Positions 1 through 7,064 of a stretch of DNA of 64,000 bases are shown here, piece by piece; position 1 is the stretch's first letter; every line of letters begins with the position of its first letter. Under the pieces are notes generated by a model. That model was not told where the DNA came from. It saw only the letters and a list, made by a program, of their open reading frames with translations, and did no database searches. Origin of the DNA: Flavisphingomonas formosensis (lineage in GTDB: Bacteria; Pseudomonadota; Alphaproteobacteria; Sphingomonadales; Sphingomonadaceae); the NCBI RefSeq assembly GCF_009755815.1, contig NZ_WRPK01000009.1, positions 186,001-250,000 of the forward strand, given 5' to 3'. The translations under genes and the position numbers were made by a program.

Positions 1-1
1 T

Positions 2-718
2 GCCGCCCGCATGGCCGAGGCGACCAATATCCCGATTCTCGCTGACATCGACACCGGGTTCGGCGGCGTGCTGAACGTCGGCCGCACGATCCGGGAAATG
101 GAGCGGGCGGGCATTGCCGGCGTGCATATCGAGGATCAGGCGTTGCCCAAACATTGTCCGCTGCTGGCTGGCCGCAAGGTGGTCGGACGGGGAGAGGCGA
201 TCGACAGGCTAAAAGCCGCGCTCGACGCCAGAACCGATCCCGATTTCGTCATCGTGGCCCGCACGGATGCGGACACCATCTCCTTCCAGGAGGTTATCGA
301 CCGCTCCAACCTCTTTCTGGAGGAAGGCGCGGACATGGTCATGCCGGTCATCATGCAGGTGGAGGGGCAATCCTATTTCAGCCTTCCCGCGGATGAGCAG
401 ATGGAATGGGCACGCAGGATGATCGTGGCCATCGACGGGCCCGTGATGAACATGGGCGGCAGCCCGCCCGCCGGCTACACCACCGACGACCTTGCCGATG
501 CCGGTTATGCATTCACCATGTACGCGGCAAGCGCGCTTAGCGCTGCGGCGAATGCCATGGCCGATCTGTTCAAGACCATTCACGAGACCGGCAGTGACCG
601 CGCATATTGGGCCCGTAATGGCGGGCCTTACACCAGCCCGCTGGAACTCATGCGTGCGGCGCGCCTCGACGCCTTCGCCGCGATCGAAGAGCGATATTCT
701 GCCTCGCTTGGAGACTGA
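2..718 (+). CDS. Isocitrate lyase/PEP mutase family protein, 5' end cut by window
   Basis: The reading frame is open from the first bases of the window, so the true start lies outside it. What remains is the TIM-barrel core of the isocitrate lyase/phosphoenolpyruvate mutase superfamily. Near the start of the visible part is ADIDTGFGG, the metal-binding Asp motif, followed by GVHIEDQ and then KHC, which places a cysteine where 2-methylisocitrate and isocitrate lyases carry the catalytic one. VIVARTDA follows. Family members split or decarboxylate small 2-hydroxy or 2-oxo acids in the cytoplasm. The loop after the cysteine (PLLAG) differs from the classic KKCGH lyase signature, so I would not call it PrpB; an oxaloacetate-decarboxylase-like or carboxyvinyl-carboxyphosphonate-mutase-like role is equally possible. 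The next gene is convergent. Confidence 0.85.
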   Translation, partial: AARMAEATNIPILADIDTGFGGVLNVGRTIREMERAGIAGVHIEDQALPKHCPLLAGRKVVGRGEAIDRLKAALDARTDPDFVIVARTDADTISFQEVIDRSNLFLEEGADMVMPVIMQVEGQSYFSLPADEQMEWARRMIVAIDGPVMNMGGSPPAGYTTDDLADAGYAFTMYAASALSAAANAMADLFKTIHETGSDRAYWARNGGPYTSPLELMRAARLDAFAAIEERYSASLGD

Positions 719-789
719 CGTGGATTCGTTTTAAGACGCTGGCGATCTTATCGGACGCGTTCCTAACGGCGATCGATGAGGGAAAACGG

Positions 790-1899
790 TCAGGACCGGG
801 CCGCCGCATTGAGCATCTGGTTGGGCGTTCGGAGGTCGACCTCGTATTCGAACCTGTCGGTCATCGCAGGTACCACGTCCGCCGCGTCGACATAGAATTG
901 CTCGTACCAGCGGCGGAGTTGATAGATCGGCCCGCAAAATTCGGTGAGCACCGGAGCGTCTATTCTGGCTTTGGTCTGCCAGATGCCGACATCCTGGAGA
1001 AATGTGTCGACGGCCGCCTTCGCTACCGCCCGACCGAGCGCGATGCTCTCGTCCGTGGAGACGCCTTCGATGCGCCGCGTGGTGATGCCGACGTGTAGCG
1101 CAAAGCTGTTCGGCGTAATCGGGTAATGAGCGTTGATCAGATAGAGCTCGACGGGCTTACCGAGATGATCGACCGTCTGACTGACGATCATATATGCCGG
1201 ACCATAATAGGTTGCCGTGCTTTCGAACGAGAAAGCCGCCGTCCCGTCGTTGTTCCCCCGCCCATCGTCCGCGCTCAGCGCTTGGAAGGTGCCGCTCTGG
1301 GTGGCCATGTGCCGCTCGAAGACATTTACGAAGCGAGTCCCTTCCAGTCCATGGACGAGCTTGAAATGCATCGCATCGGCGACGTTGTCGATGAGTTCGC
1401 GGCAGTTGGCGGGGATGTGGATGGTCTGCCACTCCCAGGGGGTGCACTCGCCGTTCACCACGGCGTCGATCGCGGGAATGGCCACTTCGGAAGGCGGCTG
1501 CTTCTGCTCGGGATCGTGATAGACGAACAACTGCTCGTTCTGCTCCATCACCGGCCAGGACTTCGTCTTGGCCTTGCGCGGAATGCGAGGCGAATAGGGG
1601 ATGTGCGCGCATTCGCCCTTGCCGTTCCACTGCCATCCGTGAAACGGGCAGGCGACGGTGCCCTCGATAATGGCACCGGTGCCGAGGTCGGCGCCCATGT
1701 GCGGGCAATAACCGTCCAGAACGGCCATGCGGCCGTCCGCCTGCTCGAACGCCACCAGCTTGGTTCCGAAGATCTCCAGCGTATGGGGCCGGCCGTCCTT
1801 GAACGGTGCTGAAAGACCCAGGCAGTGCCAACCCCGGGCATAACGTCGGGGAGGCTCGTTGCCGGCGAGCTGTCCCCGTTCTGGTGCAGCTTTGTCCAA
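790..1899 (-). CDS. Rieske-type aromatic/steroid ring oxygenase, KshA-like
   Basis: This 369-residue protein is the oxygenase component of a Rieske non-haem iron system. The Rieske cluster ligands are C65-P-H67 and C84-P-F-H87. The mononuclear iron site is D175-A-M-H178-FKLV-H183. Length and N-terminal layout (YARGWHCLGL, then HTLEIFGTKLV) fit single-component-alpha oxygenases of the 3-ketosteroid 9-alpha-hydroxylase (KshA) and related group, which take electrons from a separate reductase. Such a reductase lies downstream on the same strand (2567-3610), with an EthD gene between. The start is TTG at 1899: no in-frame ATG occurs before the Rieske domain, and GAGAGGA sits about eight bases upstream. 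KshA-like is a family-level call; the substrate could be any cyclic ketone or arene. Confidence 0.88.
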   Translation of the reverse strand: MDKAAPERGQLAGNEPPRRYARGWHCLGLSAPFKDGRPHTLEIFGTKLVAFEQADGRMAVLDGYCPHMGADLGTGAIIEGTVACPFHGWQWNGKGECAHIPYSPRIPRKAKTKSWPVMEQNEQLFVYHDPEQKQPPSEVAIPAIDAVVNGECTPWEWQTIHIPANCRELIDNVADAMHFKLVHGLEGTRFVNVFERHMATQSGTFQALSADDGRGNNDGTAAFSFESTATYYGPAYMIVSQTVDHLGKPVELYLINAHYPITPNSFALHVGITTRRIEGVSTDESIALGRAVAKAAVDTFLQDVGIWQTKARIDAPVLTEFCGPIYQLRRWYEQFYVDAADVVPAMTDRFEYEVDLRTPNQMLNAAARS

Positions 1900-2198
1900 T
1901 TAAACTATCCTCTCTCCCACAGGGAAGCCGAGGTTGCGGAAGGCCCCCGGTTCCCTAATGATTTAGCGACGAGGCTAACGGCCCCGTCGCGCACCGGAAG
2001 CGGAAATGATTTGCCGATCAGCGCATGAATTTCGTTTTGCGATGCTGCTACAGGGGATACGCCTCCCGATCCGGAAGCAGTGGCCTTTCAAGGGCGGACC
2101 GTGCAACTGTGCCCGACTGCGGGGACACCGGTTCTCCGCAAGGCATTCCATCGAACTCCGTTCCTTCGTGTGCGGGCCGCAGCCATTGTGCGCGGCCG
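1900..2198. other. Intergenic stretch, nothing recognised
   Basis: About 300 bases separate the Rieske oxygenase start from the stop of the EthD gene upstream of it. They contain the Shine-Dalgarno sequence of the oxygenase (GAGAGGA near 1907-1913, minus strand). Only short open frames without recognisable protein character are present. The oxygenase may therefore have its own promoter here rather than being strictly co-transcribed with the genes at 2199-3610. Confidence 0.4.
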
Positions 2199-2546
2199 TC
2201 AATCCTTCTCCGAGACCTCGACAACGCAGACGCGAATACGGTCTCGATCGATGAATTGCGCTTCGTCTTCAGCAACGCGCTCGGCGGCGCCAGGCGCCGC
2301 GAAACTCTTGGCCCAAAGCTGGAACGACTCCCGGTCAGGGAATTCCATCTCCGTGACCACGTCGAAGTTGATCTGGTCTGCATTGCGGTTCTGCGGGTCG
2401 TTCAATTGCAGGAAATTGCGCCGGTAAACGGGAATCCCGGGAGCGACCTCGTTGATTACCTCGACATGCCGCGTCTCGTAATATGCCTGAAATTCGTCCG
2501 GCGACATGCCCGGCTTGCGCGATAGAAAGGCCAATAGCTTGAACAT
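2199..2546 (-). CDS. EthD-domain protein
   Basis: This 115-residue protein has the dimeric ferredoxin-like (alpha+beta barrel) fold of the EthD family. It begins MFKLLAFLSRKPGMSPDEF and continues YYETRHVEVI, the typical start in which a short strand is followed by 'K.GMS.eEF..yy...H'. A second half with VTEMEFPDRESFQLW matches the 'f.s.e.f..w' part. EthD was named from the ethyl tert-butyl ether P450 locus; members accompany oxygenases in catabolic clusters and their chemistry is mostly unproven. The gene starts with ATG and lies 20 bases beyond the stop of the reductase on the minus strand side, between oxygenase and reductase. It may act as a small isomerase/cyclase or support the oxygenase; that is inference. 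Confidence 0.8.
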   Translation of the reverse strand: MFKLLAFLSRKPGMSPDEFQAYYETRHVEVINEVAPGIPVYRRNFLQLNDPQNRNADQINFDVVTEMEFPDRESFQLWAKSFAAPGAAERVAEDEAQFIDRDRIRVCVVEVSEKD

Positions 2547-2566
2547 GATTTCATTCTCCCTCGATG

Positions 2567-3610
2567 TCAGAAGCTGACCTTGACATGCCTTGAGCGGGCT
2601 ACCGATTGGCAGGCGAGCACCAAGCCCTCCCCCAGATCCGCCTCGTCGAGCACTTCATTGTGCCGCATCTCGACGTCGCCGCTCTCCAGCGTGCAGATGC
2701 ACGCTCCGCAGGAACCCGAGCGGCACGAATAGGGCGGATTGAGCCCGGCGGCCTGAAGGGCATCGAGCATCAGTTCGCCGGCGTTCCAATCGATCGTGGT
2801 CGCCTGCCCGTCGAGCATTACGGTCAAACTTGCATCCCCGCCGTTCGTAGCGGCGCCGCTACGCGCCGCGGGCGATCGATCGATCTTCGGCTCGCCAGGG
2901 GAAGCAAGGACGAACCGCTCCAGATGCACGAGGTCCTTTTCGATGCCCAGGCCGGATAGAGCCGCTGAGACGGCGTCCATAAACGGGGAGGGGCCGCAGA
3001 TGAAATACTCGCTGCTCTCTAAGCCGGAGGCATGGCCGGAGATCTGCGTCTGCGACGGCAGGCCCTGAACGCTATCCAACCAGTGGATGACGCGAAACCG
3101 GGCCGGAAACTCTTGCGCGAGCGCGGACAACTCGGTCCGAAATATGACGGAGCGCTCGTCGCGATTGGCGTAAAACAGGAAGACGCTGGCCGATGCGTGA
3201 GATCGAAGTCGATCCTTGGCAAGCGAGATGATCGGCGTGATCCCGCTTCCGGCGGCAAACAACGCGAGGTTGCGATCCGGCCAACGGCTTGTGAACAGGC
3301 CGGCGGGGCGCATGACCGCCAAACGGTCGCCTGGTTTGAGATTATCGATCATCCAATTCGAAACGGGATCGAGGGGCACCCGCTTGACTGTAATCTTGAG
3401 ATCGGCGTCGCGGCCGTGTACGCTGGACAACGAGTAGCAGCGCTGGTGTTGCTCCTCGTCCTGACCGGGCGCGCCCACGGTCAAAAACTGCCCCGAGCCA
3501 TATGCGAAAACCGTGCGAAGATCTTCCGGGACCTTCAGCAAAAAGGATCTGGCATCCTCGGTCTCGTGGACGACGTCCTCAATGACCAGGCGATGGAAAT
3601 CAGCGCTCAC
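2567..3610 (-). CDS. Ferredoxin-NAD(P)H reductase with C-terminal 2Fe-2S domain, KshB-like
   Basis: This reductase of about 347 residues has three domains in order. The FAD domain carries R-C-Y-S-L-S, the NAD(P)H domain carries AAGSGITPI, and a plant-type ferredoxin domain lies at the C-terminus. The four cluster cysteines of CRSGSCGAC...ACQS fall near residues 296, 301, 304 and 334. The order FAD-NAD-2Fe2S is that of KshB, PaaE and related reductases that feed Rieske or multicomponent oxygenases. The oxygenase at 790-1899 is the obvious partner. I chose the GTG at 3610 because the protein then starts just before the FAD domain (SADFHRLVIEDVV). A longer frame from a GTG at 3706 adds 32 residues unlike the family. 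Strand order is reductase, EthD, oxygenase. Confidence 0.87.
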   Translation of the reverse strand: MSADFHRLVIEDVVHETEDARSFLLKVPEDLRTVFAYGSGQFLTVGAPGQDEEQHQRCYSLSSVHGRDADLKITVKRVPLDPVSNWMIDNLKPGDRLAVMRPAGLFTSRWPDRNLALFAAGSGITPIISLAKDRLRSHASASVFLFYANRDERSVIFRTELSALAQEFPARFRVIHWLDSVQGLPSQTQISGHASGLESSEYFICGPSPFMDAVSAALSGLGIEKDLVHLERFVLASPGEPKIDRSPAARSGAATNGGDASLTVMLDGQATTIDWNAGELMLDALQAAGLNPPYSCRSGSCGACICTLESGDVEMRHNEVLDEADLGEGLVLACQSVARSRHVKVSF

Positions 3611-3969
3611 TTTCGGCTTTCTAAATTTGCGGGCTAAGCATGTCCTCGGCGGTCCAACCGTCCAAATCCCTGCATCACACGCACCGGAGCTGTCGTCTTC
3701 TGCCACTTGAAGGGTTGCCGCGATTCCGGGCTTCTGGGGAGATGTAAAGATTTGCCAAAGCTGTGCACTGCATTAGCTATTTGAGCAGGCTGCCGGGCGA
3801 CGGGATGACGGACGAACAAAGTCGAGCGGCGGCCCAGCGCCATTGCGGCTCGGCACGACTCGCGGACAAGAGGGCCTTGCCAGCCGGACGAGTCCTTCTC
3901 CAAGTTGGCTAAGGGGACTCGAAAACCTACGTTAGGACTCCTGCCCACGGCGGGGTAGCTGGTCCGGTG
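3611..3969. other. Intergenic stretch, nothing recognised
   Basis: About 360 bases lie between the reductase start and the stop of the metallo-hydrolase gene upstream of it. A 104-codon minus-strand frame (3634-3948) shows no domain, no hydrophobic pattern and a weak start, so I do not call it. The region probably holds the promoter for the reductase/EthD transcription unit. Confidence 0.4.
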
Positions 3970-4863
3970 TCACATATGGCGGCGGTCCGTGTCACCCCTA
4001 AGCGGAAGATATTCGAACGCCTCGCCTGCTCGCTTTACGTGGCCGGCGAACGGCGGAGGAAAATGCGCGGGCAGGATCATGTGGCCGTGCTCCGCGCATT
4101 CCGAGAGCAGGCGCCGACGGGTATCGCGTGCCTGGGTCGGAATTTCGCAGGCAGCCGAATTTACGTCAGGGTATGCGACCTGGATTGGGGAATGCATACA
4201 GTCACCGACGAACAATCCGACCGAGCCTGCGCTGCTGGCGCGGATAATGCACGTGCCGGGTGTGTGCCCCGGCGCGGCCTCCAACATCAGATGATCGTCT
4301 ATCGAATAGCCTTCCTCGATAATGTCGGCTTGCCCCGCCTCCACACACGGAAGAACGCTGTCCAAAAAAGCAATGCCTTGACCAAGGAAGTTTGACGCGC
4401 CGATTTCCGGATGCCAATGCTCATACTCCGCGCGCGAGAATATGTAGCGCGCGTTGGGAAAGGTTGGGACCCAGCGGCCATCGACAAGGCGGGTATTCCA
4501 TCCGACATGATCGGTGTGAAGATGCGTGCAGATGACGAAATCGACGTCTTCCGGCCGTAGGCCCTTGGCCCCTAGGCGGTCGAGCCAGTCAAGCTGGAGC
4601 CGGTGACCGGCGTTGCCCTCGCCGCGATTCTTGTCGTTGCCCAAACATGTGTCGATCAGAATGACATGGTGTTCCGTTCGGACGATCCAGCAATGCACAC
4701 TGATGACAAGCTTTCCAGTGGCGTCAACGCCGTGTCGCGCGCGCCATGCCGGATCCCGCGCAAGAACCTCGCGAGGTACCCCATCAAGAAACTCGTCCAT
4801 ACCGAGAAATGCGCCGCAAATCTCGTCAACACGGTCTATCTTCAACTCGCCGATGGCTATCAT
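3970..4863 (-). CDS. MBL-fold metallo-hydrolase
   Basis: This protein of about 297 residues is a metallo-beta-lactamase-fold hydrolase. The zinc-binding signature THLHTDHVGWNT (HxHxDH) is present, followed by an APGHTPG motif, FVGDCMHSP, and a late histidine in ILPAHFPPPFAG. Together these give the expected two-metal site. It resembles the broad group containing N-acyl-homoserine lactonases and other lactone or ester hydrolases rather than class B beta-lactamases. No signal peptide is visible, so it should be cytoplasmic. I placed the start at the ATG at 4863; a TTG 18 bases upstream would only add MGTSCP. In this catabolic block it may open a lactone or thioester intermediate. A glyoxalase II role is possible but not shown. 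Confidence 0.85.
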   Translation of the reverse strand: MIAIGELKIDRVDEICGAFLGMDEFLDGVPREVLARDPAWRARHGVDATGKLVISVHCWIVRTEHHVILIDTCLGNDKNRGEGNAGHRLQLDWLDRLGAKGLRPEDVDFVICTHLHTDHVGWNTRLVDGRWVPTFPNARYIFSRAEYEHWHPEIGASNFLGQGIAFLDSVLPCVEAGQADIIEEGYSIDDHLMLEAAPGHTPGTCIIRASSAGSVGLFVGDCMHSPIQVAYPDVNSAACEIPTQARDTRRRLLSECAEHGHMILPAHFPPPFAGHVKRAGEAFEYLPLRGDTDRRHM

Positions 4864-4914
4864 TGGGCAACTCGTTCCCAAAGGATGTTGTAAGTCGTCC
4901 GCACCTTTGGTGCG

Positions 4915-5784
4915 CTAATCAGCGTGGGCGGATGGCCGACTCGCTTGCAACTGTCGCCGTCGGCCGGATTCGATGGAGGGGGCAATGTCGGCGGTTGCCC
5001 GACAGAGGGGCAGATCGATGTCGCGATGCTCTGCCGCCTCCAGCGCGTTGCGGATCTGCGGTGCATCATCGCCGATCGCGAGCATCGTCTGCGCATCGAA
5101 ATAGCCCCAGTTGTCGAGCACCCAGGAATCGGCGCTGCACACCTTTGCCACCGCTCGCACCATGTCCTCCGAAACACCATAGGCCGCAGCGAACCGCATG
5201 ATCTCGATGGCGGCGAGGCGAGTGGTATGCATGATGGCATTATTGGCGAGCTTTGCCACCTCAGCGCTACCCAACGGGCCTACATGCCGCACCTTGTTTC
5301 CGATGGTTTCAAGGAGCGGACGGCAGCGCTCGACCACCGTCTCGTCACCACCAACGATCACGGCCAGCGTGCCGTTCAGGCGGTCGTCGAAGCTGCCACT
5401 GACCGGCGCATCGATCAGTTCGACGCCCCGCTCCCTGGCCGCATCCGCCACGCGCACTATCGTCTGCGGGATCACGGTCGAATGAATGATGACGATTTGG
5501 CCCGGCCGAGAATGCTCGAGAATGCCGTTCGTGCCGGCCACGACATCCATCACCTGCGCTGAATCGAGTACACAGACGATGAGGATGTCAGCCTCCTCCG
5601 TGACTTGACGCACGGACTCCGCACCCTTGCCGCCCGCGGTGACAATCTTCTGCACTGCGTCAGGGTTGATGTCATAGGCGATCAACGGCACGCCCGCGCG
5701 CACCAAGTGGGTAGCGATGCCGCCGCCCATATTGCCGAGGCCGATATAGCCCACACGCTGCGTCTCATAGTTCGATCGTTCCAC
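4915..5784 (-). CDS. NAD(P)-dependent 3-hydroxyisobutyrate dehydrogenase family protein
   Basis: About 289 residues. The N-terminal Rossmann domain has GYIGLGNMGGGIATHLVRAG, the family's GxGxMG signature. The substrate-binding stretch DAPVSGSF and the catalytic-region KLANNAIM motif, with the lysine conserved in the beta-hydroxyacid dehydrogenase superfamily, are visible. Enzymes of this class oxidise beta-hydroxy acids or reduce short 2-oxo or semialdehyde compounds in the cytoplasm. The start is GTG at 5784: CGAGG lies about seven bases upstream, while the TTG six bases earlier is too close to that site. The gene ends about 50 bases before the metallo-hydrolase start, so the two are probably co-transcribed. 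The exact hydroxy acid cannot be read from the sequence. Confidence 0.87.
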   Translation of the reverse strand: MERSNYETQRVGYIGLGNMGGGIATHLVRAGVPLIAYDINPDAVQKIVTAGGKGAESVRQVTEEADILIVCVLDSAQVMDVVAGTNGILEHSRPGQIVIIHSTVIPQTIVRVADAARERGVELIDAPVSGSFDDRLNGTLAVIVGGDETVVERCRPLLETIGNKVRHVGPLGSAEVAKLANNAIMHTTRLAAIEIMRFAAAYGVSEDMVRAVAKVCSADSWVLDNWGYFDAQTMLAIGDDAPQIRNALEAAEHRDIDLPLCRATADIAPSIESGRRRQLQASRPSAHAD

Positions 5785-5848
5785 TATCAACCTCGAAGCA
5801 TTTGTCTGGAGAGCGCCTTCAATCAGCTGACCGCTGAGCTGGGCACGG

Positions 5849-6129
5849 GTGCCTCAACCGCAATACCGCCAACGATATAGGCGGACCTGGCGCGCGATCA
5901 CAATCGGGCTCTTCCGCCAGATATTTGGCGTCAGCGTGCACAGATATGTCGAGCAGCAGAGGGTCAAGCGCGCTCGCGAATTGCTGGCCAACACTGACCT
6001 GATGCTCAAGCAGATTGCTCATCAGCTGGGGCTTTCCGGCGCCAGTTCCTTTTGCAGCGCGTTTAAGCGTGCGACGGGGAAACACCACTCGCCTTCAGGA
6101 TGCGTGTGCGAAACGGCAGACAGCCCTAG
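5849..6129 (+). pseudogene. AraC-family regulator remnant (C-terminal HTH only, frameshifted)
   Basis: Only the C-terminal DNA-binding part of an AraC/XylS regulator survives. The stretch LFRQIFGVSVHRYVEQQRV, then RARELL and KQIAHQLGLSGASSFCSAFK, reproduces the second half of the AraC signature. After RATGK the frame is lost. Restoring one A in the AAACA run near 6079-6083 regains the canonical TPLAFRMRVRNGR ending and a TAG at 6127-6129. The first recognition helix upstream is degenerate and no sensor domain exists. This is therefore a pseudogene of roughly 85 recognisable codons. It lies between the dehydrogenase and an alpha/beta hydrolase and may once have regulated one of these minus-strand blocks. 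Confidence 0.75.
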
Positions 6130-6176
6130 ACTGCGCCGACACGCCTCACTGCGGCTGCGCTCAAGCACTGAGACGC

Positions 6177-7025
6177 TTATTTTGCAGCCAAAAATGCGAT
6201 CAGCGCTTCGTTGACGATTTCAGGCTGCTCAATCTGGGCGCAATGGCCTGCTTCGGGGACGATGAGAATGTTGGCCTTCGGCATCTTGCCGGTAAGTTCT
6301 TCCCACCATCCCGATGGCTTGATCTTGTCGTTCGCGCCCGCGATGATCAGCGTTTCCGTGAAAATCCGGGCGTAGTCGATGCCGCCGGACGGTGCCCTTG
6401 CTTCTTGGAACTCTTCCGGGCGGCGAAAGCGCGCGGCGGCGATGGCTTCCCACGCGCCGGGCGCGAGGCTGCTTGCGCGGCGCCGCTCGATGTAATCGCC
6501 GTCGGTGATCCAGCGCTCGCCGTGAAAGAGCGCTTCCACGATTTTCGTCATGCCCTTTACTGAACCGTCATAGGCGAACAGTGCTTCGGTGTGGGGTGAA
6601 TCCATAAGCAATGCACCGCCGCCGGCGATGGTCACGATCTTGCGCGCAGACAGCCGTGGGGTCGGCGAGGCAGCGTCGAAAAGAAGGAGCATCCCGCCCA
6701 TCGAATTGCCGACGCATGGCGCGCCGACAGCGTCTACCTCCTCCACAAATCTCGCCAAGTGCCGGATCCGGCGAGCCCGTCCATCGACAAAATCAACAAC
6801 CTTGGCCGTGCGGCCGAAGCCGAGCAGGTCTGGCGCCAGGACGCGGAAATGCCGGGCCAACGCGGGAATGGTCTCTTCCCAACAGATTTCGGCCTCGCCG
6901 CCAAACTCGCCGCCATGAAGCAGGATGACGGGGTCGCCGGATCCCGCCTCAAGATAGCTGGTCTCGAGCCCGTCGACGAGTATCTCCTTGCGATAGAACG
7001 CAAAATGGGACGAGGTGCTTGACAT
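6177..7025 (-). CDS. Alpha/beta hydrolase, ring-fission-product-hydrolase-like
   Basis: This 282-residue alpha/beta hydrolase has the oxyanion region VILLHGGEFGG, the nucleophile elbow GNSMGG, the acid region IIAGANDKIKPS and the catalytic histidine in PEAGHCAQIEQPE. That arrangement and length match meta-cleavage-product hydrolases (BphD, MhpC, CarC group) that cut C-C bonds of dienoic ring-fission products. General esterases share the fold, so the chemistry is inferred. It starts with ATG and lies 40 bases beyond the KstD-like gene's stop on the same strand, so both are likely in one transcript. A second, separate hydrolase of this class is at 16504-17373 with the extradiol dioxygenase. Confidence 0.85.
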   Translation of the reverse strand: MSSTSSHFAFYRKEILVDGLETSYLEAGSGDPVILLHGGEFGGEAEICWEETIPALARHFRVLAPDLLGFGRTAKVVDFVDGRARRIRHLARFVEEVDAVGAPCVGNSMGGMLLLFDAASPTPRLSARKIVTIAGGGALLMDSPHTEALFAYDGSVKGMTKIVEALFHGERWITDGDYIERRRASSLAPGAWEAIAAARFRRPEEFQEARAPSGGIDYARIFTETLIIAGANDKIKPSGWWEELTGKMPKANILIVPEAGHCAQIEQPEIVNEALIAFLAAK

Positions 7026-7064
7026 GGAGGTCCGGCCTTTCGGAGGGCTGATGTTGGCGAGCCG

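Noticed and set aside
3634-3948. 104-codon minus-strand open frame upstream of the reductase
   Set aside because: No domain, no hydrophobic segments, no convincing start; treated as intergenic.
3970-4863. Quorum-quenching lactonase
   Set aside because: The HxHxDH motif fits many MBL enzymes; no acyl-homoserine-lactone genes are present, so the specific name is not supported.
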